64,000 bases of DNA, from NCBI RefSeq assembly GCF_030272615.1, contig NC_081412.1, positions 143,944,247 to 144,008,246 on the forward strand, written 5' to 3'. This document shows positions 1 to 10,921 of the stretch, in pieces (the stretch's first letter is position 1; every line of letters starts with the position of its first letter). Made by a program: the position numbers and the translations under genes. Source of the DNA: Cryptomeria japonica. Its lineage: Eukaryota; Streptophyta; Pinopsida; Cupressales; Cupressaceae. The notes under the pieces were generated by a model. That model was not told the DNA's origin. It saw only the letters and a program-made list of their open reading frames with translations, and ran no database searches.

Positions 1-1
1 A

Positions 2-121
2 TCAGGGGATGCAGGAGTGAGTGGGGGTTCGATGAGGCCTCCACAGAGAGATGGATCAGGTGGTGCAGGCACCAGTGGTGGAGCAGGTGGCGATGGTGGT
101 GGTGGTACAGCATCTGGCTAG
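2..121 (+). pseudogene. C-terminal tail of a Gly-rich ORF, antisense to element A
   Basis: An open frame enters from the left edge and stops at TAG 119-121. Its last 39 residues are rich in Gly, Ser and Ala, with runs such as GGAGGDGGGG. It lies on the strand opposite A, beyond the pol stop. Element B carries an antisense PMD gene in the corresponding place, and that gene also has a Gly/Asp-rich stretch (55596-55680). I infer this is the tail of the matching antisense ORF of A. The PMD itself would lie off-window, so the identity rests on position and composition only. Confidence 0.45.
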
Positions 122-2678
122 AGTGGCATTTGAGAGAGCATTTTTGCATATATGTATTGTATCATTGTTTTTTTTTTTGGACTGTATCTTGGATGGCTCT
201 TGGTAGCCGATTTTGTAGACTTCATTGAACTCTGATATATGAGATGATATATTTGAGGAGATCCCATATTTTGATGATATGCAGTTGATATGTATGGATG
301 TGTATGCAGGATGATGAGTTATTTCTTTAGATGGATATGTGTACATGTATGCATTTGATGAGATGTTTCTTATATGCATGTTTTTATGATGATTTATGAT
401 GTGGGATACTGACATATGAATGCAGGCTTATATATGTATGATTTTTATTTTTTTTTTGATGTAATGCTTTATGTATGTAATGCCATGATGATGATGTAGG
501 CTTATGATGATTTATGAATAGGATTTGGGTGTTTCCTATTGTAATATAATGATGAGATGATCTATGCGATGATGAATGATTTTATGTATGGATATGCATC
601 TAGATGTTTTTAGATGAATGTAATATGGATAAACAAAATGTAAAGTACAAATGTTTATATGATAATGTTTAAATGAATGCATATGTATAATGGATATATA
701 TAAAATGGTATGAACCAATGTTTGGAAACAAATGGATTTATGTTTCTAAATGTCTTAATATGATTAAGTAAAAATGATAATGTGATGATACTACAACTCA
801 TGGTTTAATAACTACACCTTAATGCAATTTTAAAAGGGATAATGAATGCAATGTGAATGAATCCTAAAATGAACATAATAAGATACTTTAATAAATGGAT
901 GAATGAATGCACTTTTTCACTAATGAAATGGATGCAATAATAAATGATAAAGGATGACGAAATGATGAACAATCAAAGACAATTTGATCCCGTGAATGAA
1001 TCTAATTATTTATGATTGATGCAATGATGCAATGATTAACGAAAACTAATGGTAAAAATGAACTATATGCAATATTAAGTTTAAAAATGACATGAATGAA
1101 CTTAATGCAAGATGCACCTAAATGCGATGATGATATGACCATGAGGAATGCAAGGTTGTTTTTTTTTTTTTTTAAGACTTTACATGATGCATTGATGATG
1201 TATCAGAGTACTCGGTCGTGATTGTGTCCAAGACCAACTTTAATGGTCACTTTTGCATATAAAGCCTACATATGAATGAATGAATGGATGGGTGATATGC
1301 AACAGAATGCAAGATATAAATAGATGAGATGAAATGATGATCCATAGTGCTCTATTTTCATCATTGAGCTTTAAAATGTTGGAAGAGAATACAAGCATCT
1401 TGACATAATGATTTAAGATGACCTGAGTATTCCTTTCATGGATTTTATATAGCAAGTTAATACAAACGACTTGATATAAGGGTCAAGTCGACCAGAGTAT
1501 TGCTTGCAGAACAGACAAGGATTATCTCCTTTCATGCATGACTTGGATCGTCCTCCTTGATCTTAGGCTAATCATATCCTGAGACAAGTGCATACCATAA
1601 TAAGAGATAAAACCTTTATCTAGTTTGGATGAGGTAGAAGGAACCAAAGAAAGAGCATTGTACCTGCAAACAAATAGTATATACATAAAGAATAAAGAAT
1701 ATGGATCCTTGGTAATGGTTCATGCTCATATGGTCGAGGTATACGCCATAGTCAGCAAGCCGTAGTGATCTATGACTGTATTTGGCATAAGATCACATAG
1801 CTTGGTGAACTTCCCACGTAGACACCATTAGTACATGCCCCAAAACTTCAGCGGAAATAATGCACAAACGATACAAAACAATGCTGCAAGATCCCGATAC
1901 AGATAAACGAATGATTGTACTCACAAATCAACCAAGTATTTGATAGCTTTAAAATAATTTTCTTGTCAAAGAAAACATCACTTTTGTCTTTGTTTTGGTA
2001 AGGAAGGATGCATCCTTGTTTAAAGACAGTTTTGAGTGTTGATGTTGATTGTGTGGTCGATTGGTAAATGGTCATTGTGTGAGTATTATGTCAATGTTTT
2101 GTTTTGTATTTGCGTAGATGAGTATGTACAAGGTGTTGCTATGTTTTTGTTTGATTTTCGATGGTTTTTCTATGTTTTTGGACTTTGTATTGTTTTTGAA
2201 TGTTTTTGGATTTTTGTGAGTCATTTTTGAATGTTTTTGGATTTTGTGAGACATTTTTGAATGTTTTTGCCAATGAATCACCAGTATTGTAGAATCCACT
2301 TCCATCATCTAGATTTTAAGGGTATTGCCCCCAAGTTTAGACATGACTATGATAGAGTGGGATGCAAGATGCATGAAGTACTATCTTGGATTGTAGATCA
2401 ATAACAAGCCATGGTTTGGACAGATGGATGTGTGGATGCATGAATGTGATTGCAACGAGCTGGAAAGATACTGGACCCATTGTCTTTACGAGTGGTGCCT
2501 GTTTGCCAGGTTTTCACCATCGCACTTACCCAAGGTGCCACCGGAGTGGTTGTTCACCGTTTGGATGCATGATTGTTCTTTATTATTATTTTTGAATGTT
2601 TTTGTATTTCTTCAGGACATTTTTCTGAATGTTTTTAGTATTTTCTGGTATGCAGGGGAGCCTGATGCTCTGTACAGC
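122..2678. other. Untranslated spacer of element A between pol and the antisense ORF
   Basis: No supportable gene. The stretch is rich in ATG/GATGATG runs and AT-rich. It follows the pol stop of A in pol sense and the Gly-rich ORF stop on the other strand. Its reverse complement has the same CATATCAT-like flavour as the spacer at 50701-51620 of element B. Confidence 0.6.
2130..2275. repeat. Degenerate short tandem repeat, unit around TTTTTGAATG
   Basis: Repeated words GAATGTTTTTGGA and GTGAGACATTTTTG recur at roughly 30-bp spacing. Related words reappear near 2590-2640, just beyond the pol stop of A. Confidence 0.6.
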
Positions 2679-3319
2679 TTAGGTATAAAACCATTTGAGG
2701 TGCATGCTGTTGATTGGATCTGTGAGCAGTTCTCCTTTTGATGTAGCCAACTGATATGCCCCAAACCCGAAGATAGCAGTGACAACATATGGGCCCAGCC
2801 AATTTGATTCAAACTTGTCCTGATGTTCTTTGTTTGGTTGTTGTGAGGATTCTCTCGTAGAACAAGATCACCTACCTCAAATGTACGAGGTCTAACTCGA
2901 TGATTGTAGCTTCTGCTCATGCGTTGTTGATAATCTTTGAGATGGTTGTATGTAGCTTGTCACTTCTCATCAAGTAACACTAAGTCCTGAAGACATGAGA
3001 CTCTGTAGGCTTCGTCATCGATGAGATTGTGCAAGGAAACCCGTAATGATGGTATCTCAACCTCAATAGGTAAGATAGCTTCTGCACCATAGACCAATGA
3101 ATAAGGAGTTGCACCTATAGGGGTTTGAATGCTAGTTCGATATGCCCATAGCGCTGGATTTAGTTGGACATGCCAATCACGGCCAACATCATTGACTGTC
3201 TTCTTTAGGATCCTCAATATGTTTTTATTTGATGCTTTGGCCTGACCATTGCCTTGTGGGTAATAGGGAGTGGAAAAGCGGTGTTGGATGTGGAATTTCT
3301 CACAGAGTTCGCGAACATC
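2679..3319 (-). pseudogene. Integrase C-terminal half of element A
   Basis: After an in-frame TAG near 3320 the integrase continues through a Pro-Gln-Gly-Asn-Gly-Gln-Ala segment. There the catalytic Glu expected of the DDE triad reads as Lys (GQAKAS; element B has GQAEAS). Further on come the segments around ALWAYRTS, VYGAEAILPIEVEIPS and FEVGDLVLRENP typical of the Ty3/gypsy integrase C-terminal domain. The frame shifts near 2830; the shifted frame reads ESNWLGPYVV and reaches a TAA stop at 2679-2681. No chromodomain is visible. With the missing Glu and the stop, this integrase cannot be functional. Confidence 0.85.
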
Positions 3320-5005
3320 CTAATTTTTGAAAGGAAGACCGTTATCTGTGATGATGGACATGGGTACACCATACCGGCAAATGATGTAGTTGAGGATGAA
3401 TGAGGCGATCTGCTTGCCGGTGACTTGGGTAAGTGGAACAGCTTCGATCCACTTTGTGAAATATTCGGTGGCGGTAATAATGAATTTATGGCCATTGGAT
3501 GAAGATGGATGGATTTTACCCACAAGGTCAAGGCCCCATTGACAGAAAGGCCATGGCATCATGATTGGTTGTAGTTCCTGGGTTGGTGCATGTATCAGGT
3601 CACCGTGAACTTGACATTTCTTGCATTTTCTGACAAAGTAGTAGGAATCATTTTCCATAGATGGCCAATAGTATCCATTGTGCAGGAGTTTCTTGGCTAG
3701 TGACGAACCACTTGCATGGGTTCCACAAATTCCTTCATGGACTTCTTCCAAAGCCTTTGTTATCTCACCTTGTTCCAGACATTGAAGGAGAGTACCATCA
3801 AGACCGCGTCGGTATAGGGTTTCGGCAATAATGGTATATCGAGCAGTTTGGCAAATGAAGGTTTTACATTGGTTATTCGATTGGTTGGGAGGAAGGGTGT
3901 GATCGCGGAGATAGGTGTAGAACTCACCATACCATGGGGATTTAGAACTGACAAGGTGAAATATCATTTCAGATTCGAGGATATCATAAGCGGGAATCCA
4001 AAGTTGTTCTACCAAGAGCGTGTAGCATGTTGAATTCTGTGGAAGATCTAGGAGAGATGCGATGGTAGCCATAACGTCGGCAACTTGATTCTGATCTCTT
4101 GGTATATGCTCAAAAGTGATAGTAGTAAATGATGTCTTTAGATTGTCCATCATTTTCTTATATGGCATAAGTTTATCATCCTTGGTCTGATATTCATCAG
4201 TTGCTTGTCGAATGACCAGTTGTGAGTCATCATACACTTGTAGTTCTTGTAATTTCCATTGTACGGCTAGCCTGAGTCCTGTGATCAAGGCCTCATATTC
4301 TGCTATGTTGTTTGTGCATGGAAATGTGAGCCTGTAAGACTTCGGGATGCTATCACCTTGAGGTGTGATAAATAGAATGCCTTCCCTCGAGCCATGCCTA
4401 GTGTACGAGCCATCAAAGTATAGTTTCCATGGTTGTGTTGTTGTAATCATGAATATCTCTTCATCTAGAAAATTGGAAATGAGAGGATGATCACCTATCA
4501 GAGGTGCATCGGCCAACTGATCTGCAATAACTTGACCTTTGATAGCTTTACGGTCCACGTACTCAATGTCAAATTCACTTAGAATCATTACCCATTTGGC
4601 CAAGTGACCTATCAATGCTGCTTTGCTGAGTAAATACTTGAGTGGATCAATCTTTGCAATGAGTTGTACTTTATGTGTTAATAGATAGTGCCTTAGTTTA
4701 GTGGCTGCTAAGAAAGCTCGCTCAATAGGTGTGTAATCGAGTTCATAGCCCACTAGTGTACGAGAGATGTAGTAAACAGCACACTCTTTTCCTTCTGTAT
4801 TATGTTGTGCCAGTTGTACACCCAATGCTGTACTTGTTGCTAAGATATAGAGTAATAACGGTCTTCTTGGATCTGGTGGCATTAGCAATGGTGGATTCAT
4901 GAGATAGTCTTTAAGCGTCTGAAATGCTTGTTGACATCGGGCATCCCACTGAAAGCGGATGTTCTTGTGTACCAGGTGTGTGAATGGGTGACACTTATCA
5001 GCCAA
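3320..5005 (-). pseudogene. RNase H - second RNase H - integrase polyprotein segment of element A
   Basis: Open for 561 codons. Residues about 1-170 hold the RT connection and the first (gypsy-type) RNase H region. Residues about 192-318 hold a second RNase H with YFDGS (Asp198), an AEYEAL Glu near 238, VYDDSQLV near 260 and a late Asp near 310. Residues 423-464 form the integrase HHCC zinc finger (H423, H430, C461, C464). The integrase core follows, with WGLDLV (Asp493) and ITDNG (Asp554), before the TAG. The role in the family is RNA-primer removal and integration of element cDNA. Two RNase H domains in this order identify the Tat lineage. The long intact stretch contrasts with the broken RT. 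Confidence 0.9.
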
Positions 5006-6335
5006 TTGTGCAATGAATCTTTGGATGGATTGAAGTCACCCTTGTAATGTCCTTAGCTGACTGATATTCTTTGGTGGTGGCATGTCCATGATTGCTTTTA
5101 CCTTTGTTGGGTCGACCTCAATACCTTTGCTTGAGACAATGTATCCTAGAAGCTTCCCGAAGGTCACTCCAAAGACACATTTCTTTGGGTTAAGTCAAAC
5201 ATGGTATTGTTCCAATCTATCAAAGACTTTATCTAAGATGTGGAGATGCCCTTCTCTGGTGAGTGATTTTGCTAGTAAGTCATCAACATAATCTTGATCA
5301 TAGTATGCATCATGTCATGGAAGATGGTGATCATTGCTCTTTGATAGGTTGCTCCTGCATTCTTGAGACCAAAAGGCATTACATTCCAGCAATATGTGCC
5401 CCATGGACATGTGAAGGTTGTCTTATGTTGGTCCTCTCATGCAATCTTTATCTGATTGTATCCTGAAAAGCCATCCATGAGTGAAAGCATGGCATGTCCT
5501 GCTGTCAGATCCACTATGATGTTGATATTTGGAAGGGGGAAGTCATCCTTAGGACATGCCTTATTTAGATCTCTGAAGTTAGTACAAATGCAAATGCCCC
5601 CTTTTGGTTTGCCAACAGGCACAATATTGGATATCCATTCTGCATAATCAATTGGTCTAATGAAACCAACATCTAGGAGTTTCTTGAGTTCTATTTTGAC
5701 TAGCACTGCAATCTGAGGATGCATCTTACAAAGCTTCTACTTGACAGGTTTGGCTCCTTCTGCTACGGTGAGGTGATACATGACTAAATCAGGATCAAGC
5801 CAAGGCATGTCTGCATATAACCATGCAAAGTTGATCTGATGTTGTTGGAAGAACTCTATAAATTGAGGTCGTTCTTCTGGAGTGAGAAGAGATGCCAAAT
5901 GTATGAGGTGAGGATTTTCAAGAGTCCCCACATTGTATTCTTTGGTTTCCTCAATGAGAGTCGTTGATCATTCCTGTTGTGTACTATCGGGGAGAATGTC
6001 AAACCCTTCATCCTCAGGCGCCTCAGAGAGGTTTTCACCGTTGGATACACTCTTTCTTTTTACTTTTGTCGGATCAAACAGTGCCACAGTGTGGTTTTCA
6101 CCAGAAGATCCATGTTTTATTGTTATATTTTTGCAGCTGAAAGGTTTGGTATCCGCCCCGAAGTATGTTGCGCTATTAAGTTCAATGGCGAATCCATCTT
6201 TGTGATCCTCGCTTGGTAGGTTATCCCTTAATTCCAAAAAGTCAATGATAGCCTCATCGTTTTGGAAGAAGTCAAGACATGGGGGATTTGGTTAGTTCCA
6301 TTCGATGAGTTCAGGGTGGATAATGGGCATTACTT
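5006..6335 (-). pseudogene. Reverse transcriptase of element A
   Basis: RT motifs in order: the RPQFIEFFQQHQINFAW lead-in, WISNIVPVGKP, FRDLNKACPKDDFPLP, MDGFSGYNQIKIA, and the catalytic YVDD at 5279-5290. The LNPKKC and GYIVS motifs follow. The first part (6335 to about 5437) is in one frame with occasional stops. The frame then shifts before and around YVDD and again before the RNase H. The frame also differs from the gag-protease-linker frame upstream. Catalytic motifs survive but no continuous RT can be translated. Confidence 0.85.
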
Positions 6336-7349
6336 ATCGATTAGGTTAAGTGCATTAGATGTATCAATGAGGGTTAAGATGTTATGGTGAAGGTCATTGA
6401 TGGTACTCTCCCTGTCAGAATCAGGCATAGGATGAGACGTAAGGTCCGTGGAAGATGTTTCCAGTTCAGGAACCCAAGTGGTCTTTATCTGTGCTTCTCC
6501 ATAAACAGGGATGTCTTTGCGTGGTGGAGGTAGTGATGTGTCTTCCTCATCTGAAGTGTTAAGCTGTACAGAATCAAATTCCCACTCATGTGAGTTGGTC
6601 TCTGAGTCACTTTCCAGCATCCGATTACTATACCATACTGGGATGTCTTTTGAGTTAAATACTATAGGTGTGATTAGTTGATGTACCTTTGTAGTGATCG
6701 GTGTTGCAGGAAGGTTGATGGGGATAAAAGAATATGGTACTGGGAGTATCGGCAGTGTTGACTCAGTTGCTTTTGCTAGTACTACTGGTGCCATGAATGC
6801 TGTTGTGGTTTCCGATACAGTTGTTGCTGCTAATGGTACTATTGATGGGATTACTGGTTCGCTTGGTGGGATGATTGGTATTGTAGATGGTGGTGTTGGG
6901 GTTTTGAGCCTCAGTGGGACAGTTGTGATGGTGCTCGATGTTGCTCTGATAATAAAAGGTGTTCTCTTTGCAATAGGCTGACATAATGGTTTGCTGGGTT
7001 TTCCTTTGAATTTGAGTTTAGGAAAGATCTCTTTTTCAAAGCCTAGGCCTGTATTACCTTTGGGCTTTAATTCCGGCAGCAGAGGTTCATGTCATCCTTG
7101 TTTGCAATATCCCAAAGCACTCTGACCATCATATCCCATTCTTTGCATAATGCGGAGACCTTTTCCATACTGATCCGTAGGAAGTTTAACTTGTGGTATA
7201 TCAGTGGTGATGGGATCTTTATAGATCCACTCCGCTAAGTCCTCATCTTGAGTTTCTTCTTCTTGACTCTTTCCAAGGATGAAAGGCGTCAATGCACATG
7301 CTGGCGTGATTAGTGGTTGCTGGAGTACCTGCTGTGGTTTACCATGTGT
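6330..7349 (-). pseudogene. G-patch motif and Pro/Thr-rich linker of element A
   Basis: Between protease and RT, in the gag-protease frame. Around 7190-7100 there is a G-patch-like segment: YGKGLRIMQRMGYDGQSALG, then after a TGA (7092) a second glycine cluster NTGLGFEKE. The following about 200 residues are rich in Pro, Thr, Ile and Ser, with an acidic patch (SDEEDTS) and a stop at 6330. G-patch motifs generally bind RNA or RNA helicases. In some retroviruses one sits beside the protease. The same motif occupies the same place in element B. Confidence 0.6.
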
Positions 7350-8372
7350 TCAAGGAGAAGTGGGCATTTGTCCCACACAAAAGAGTTGACTCAAGTTGTA
7401 TTCCCCAGGACCTTCCACTGCTACTTTCATCTTAAGCTTTTTTTGCTTTGGTATAGTGGTGTTCGAACTGGCAAGAGAGGCGGGACTTATATATGATGTG
7501 GAGGAAATGGCTTCTCTATTATTAGGAACGGTAATCTCTGGTTGATGGCTGATATTATGGCAATATGCAAAGGGATTTGCATCACCCAGGATTGTGATCA
7601 TTACACCGTTATGTGGGAACTTGATACATTGTGGGTAGGTAGATGGAACGGCTTGCAGGGCATGTATCCAGGGTCTTCCTAACAATAGATTGTATGGCAG
7701 AGGAAGGTCCAGAACCTGACAAATGATGTGCTTTACCACGGGGCCCACTTGGATTGGTAGTACCACAACTCCTTTGGATGAACGCTCTGCATCATCATAG
7801 GCTTTGATTGTGATCTTCTTATGAAGATCCACTGATTCTACTGCATATCCCAATGTTGTGACCAACTGTAGTGTACAAATATTCAGGCTTGCTCCATTAT
7901 CTATCAAGACTCGTTTGATCCTATGTTGGTTGATAAAGCCTTCAATGTGTAGTGAAGCGTTATGAGGTTGCTAGAAGGAAGAGTTGTCACTTTCAGAAAA
8001 AGTGAGACAAGGTGATGACTTTAGACTTCCAACCATGGCTTGAAATTGGTCTGTATTCAGATTTGCAGCGACTGACGCCTCTTGGAGTGCTTGATCCAAG
8101 ATAGTTTTATGAGAGGGTGATAGGTTCAATAGCTCTAAAATGGATATAAGTGCAGGCATTTTGTCTAATTGTTCCACAAGATTGTACTACTTTGGGATGG
8201 AGGTGGTGCCTTGTGGAGCTGCCTTTATGGTAACTTTGCCGCGACGCGTAACAACATTGCAATTTGAGTTGGGATTTTTGAAGGTTATAGTTGCAATTTG
8301 TTCACTGACATCATACAGATGATTTACAGTGTAATTATACACAGCCTGTGTATAATCAGTGGTATCAGTGCC
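7350..8372 (-). pseudogene. Aspartic protease region of element A
   Basis: The protease core carries RVLIDNGASLNICTL followed by a LLGRPWIH motif, the usual retropepsin order of active-site loop and C-terminal ILLGR element. The active-site triplet reads D-N-G rather than D-S/T-G; element B has D-G-G, so the deviation is a family trait rather than simple damage. An N-terminal helical segment (ISILELLNLSPSHKTILDQ, 8177-8060) precedes it, also matched in B. Stops at about 8180, 7971 and 7350 interrupt the single frame. Confidence 0.8.
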
Positions 8373-9911
8373 TCACTTGGAAGTGGAAGGACCCCTTTGA
8401 TCTTGTGATGGAAGTGGATTTTTGAACATCAGATGATCATTATTTGTTGTTTTTGGGTCATGTCCTTCAATTTCAATTTCTCCTCGATCAATAAGATCCT
8501 GAATGAGATCTTTCAATCGGTGACAATTACTTGTCTTGTGTCCTCTCCCTTGATGGAATTCACAGTGTTCAGTATCTCTCCACCATGCCAGTTTGACTTG
8601 AGGCTCGTAGTTTGATGTTTTTGGTAGAGTGACCAAATTTTGAGAAATGAGTTGTCGCAATATTGTTTTAATGGGTTCCCCTAAGGAAGTGTATGTGTAT
8701 TTTTGTTTTTGCTGACGAGGTCTTGGTTCATCATGAGATGTGATGCGACCTTGATTGGAAGGAACATTTGTGTTATTGTAAGGTGGAGGATTCTGTCCTG
8801 CAAACCGAACGACAAGTTGTGCATTTTGTATAGTCCTGGCATCCACAACCCCATCGTTGACGATATTCTTTTTTTTGTTCTAGAAGCTTGGTTTATCACT
8901 ATTGAAGCATGGGCAAGGACCATCCTTGGGTTCATTATAGATTTTGATGAGTCCTTTCTTGATGAGTGCCCTTTCACATTTCAAACCCTTGGTGATCATA
9001 TCATTAAAAGAGTCTGTGTCTTTGACATCCACGTGAAATTCCATTTCTTCATTTAAGTTGGAAATGAATATTTCCACTAGTTCTCGTTCAGGTAACTGAA
9101 GAGAACGTCTGCTAGACATTTGGCACCATCATTGCAAGAATACTGAGAATAGTTCACCTGGTTTTTGTTTGGTGTTGCACAGATCAGCCATGGTGATGTC
9201 GCGTTCAATGTTATGAGAGTAATGATCTAGGAACTTCTGAATGAGTTCTTCAAATGTTCTAATGCCACCTGATAGTCAGGAAAACCATGATGTGGTTGTT
9301 CCTCCCAAGCTTTGGGGAAAAAGGCGCATTAGGTATGTGTCTTCATATGCCACTTCAAGATAAGCGGAACGAAATTCTCTGACATGATCACGGGGATCTC
9401 CCTTTCCTCTATATTTTTCAAATTTGGGTGTTTTGAATCCTCAAGGAAAGGGTGGCATATAAAGATTCCTATCAAAAGGATAGGGACAGATGTCATTGAG
9501 TGAGAATTGGTTAGTCTTGACATCACTATGAAGTTGTTGGGCGAGATTCTCGACTTGTTGCTACAACATCTCCATTTCATTTGGAGGAGGAGGTGGTGGG
9601 TTACCTCGAGGAATGTTATATCTGATGGGATCTCTACCTCTTTCCTCTTCATGGCAACTTTGTCTTTCTGATGCTTGTCTTAATTGGGCAAGATCAAAGT
9701 CAGAGGGGAGTTTTTCTCCTTCTTGAGCGAGCTTTAAGAAGTGAGCATCCGCATTGCTCCTAAGTATTTCGTCAAAAAGTTTGTTAAAGAGAGGGTTATG
9801 CTGAGCCCTTTCTATTGTTGCAGGAGTAGGAGTACTTGGGTTTTCATCATTTGCATTTCCTCCAAGTGCTTCTTGAAATTCATTGAGATTTTCCTCTTCT
9901 TCTTCTTCCAT
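8373..9911 (-). pseudogene. Gag of element A
   Basis: Starts at an ATG followed by an acidic run (MEEEEEENLNEF). The first part is poorly conserved. Then come ICPYPFDR and the retrotransposon gag core (LMRLFP, FEELIQKFLDHYS, MADLCNTKQK), matching the gag of B. Near the C-terminus is a CHHC knuckle: CEFHQGRGHKTSNC. All of this is in one frame from 9911 to 8373, interrupted by several stops, e.g. near 9561, 9147 and 8880. Gag packages element RNA into particles. Chosen start: the most upstream ATG after the spacer following the small ORF. Confidence 0.82.
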
Positions 9912-10395
9912 TTATATTTCTCGTTGCCTTGATTGTGATTGGGTTTGAGCCACTTTGCTTATGAGTCTTTGTTGAAGTTGAGTGAAAATGATGATGAGTT
10001 TTTTATGAAATGAAAGATTGATGGTTGGTGATTTTTGTTGCATGTGGATCTCTAGCACTTTTAAGGTAGATGTAACCAAAATTCCTTCTTTGAATTGCTT
10101 GTTTGTTTGATAAGTTTTGATGTGATAAGGTGTAGAGAAATATGAGATGTGTTATAGATTGAACTACCTAGTAATGAGAGGATTCACTCATAATCTAGTT
10201 TTAACCTACGTAGATGTGTCTCTTAGGATGAGCTTATCCTAGATGTAGAAACAATCTAAAAAGTGATGTGTTTGATTCAAGCAATATCTAAAAGAGAAAT
10301 TGGGACAAGAACCTCTTAATGTTTTGAGAGTTTGGAATGAATTGATGATGAAGTGATGATGGATGAATAAGATGATGGATGAAATGTTTTCAACT

Positions 10396-10779
10396 TCAAT
10401 AAAAACTTTGTGTGACAAATGGGACAAACTCTACCTCTTCCCTTTCAGGTGTTGGTGGTATTTCTCGAGCTGTGTTGTATGTGATACAGACGTTTGGGAA
10501 AAAGTTGGGATTAATCTTACCTCCTTGGTTTTTGTGATAACTCAGAGCTCTATATTGCATAAAAGCTCTGCGGTTCAATGATTCTGAATCGAATTCGTTT
10601 GTTTTGCCTTGAAGGTAGAGACGCATGTGACGTAGAAAGACTCTATGTGAGACAAATATTTGTCTATTTATATAGAAGAATTTCCTCCTTTTGATCAAAG
10701 CCTTTGAGCTTAATGGTCTTATTTTCAAGTTGATATTCTGATGACGTTTCTTCTTTCGCAAGATGTGAAGAATGGTCAT
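10396..10779 (-). CDS. Small conserved ORF upstream of gag in element A
   Basis: A 127-codon ORF between the leader and gag. Its last about 75 residues match the ORF at 43017-43244 of element B: LYLQGKTNEFD versus LYLQDKTNKFD, NQGGKIN, CITYN, and an ending F-x-PF-x-T-x-x-FY. Some Tat-lineage elements (Ogre type) carry an ORF of unknown function before gag; this is in that place. The shared stretch argues that it is translated, either alone or as an N-terminal part of gag reached by splicing or recoding. The true start may be downstream of 10779. Confidence 0.6.
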   Translation of the reverse strand: MTILHILRKKKRHQNINLKIRPLSSKALIKRRKFFYINRQIFVSHRVFLRHMRLYLQGKTNEFDSESLNRRAFMQYRALSYHKNQGGKINPNFFPNVCITYNTAREIPPTPEREEVEFVPFVTQSFY

Positions 10780-10921
10780 AAAATTTGACTCTTTGTTGTT
10801 TGCACTTTGTTTTTGATGTGTTTGGTTGTTTTAAGAAATGTTTGGTTGGATGAATACTTTGTTTTTGGAAATGATTTTCTAATTTTTCTTTGACAAGAAA
10901 ACAAAGCAAGCATGCAAACAC

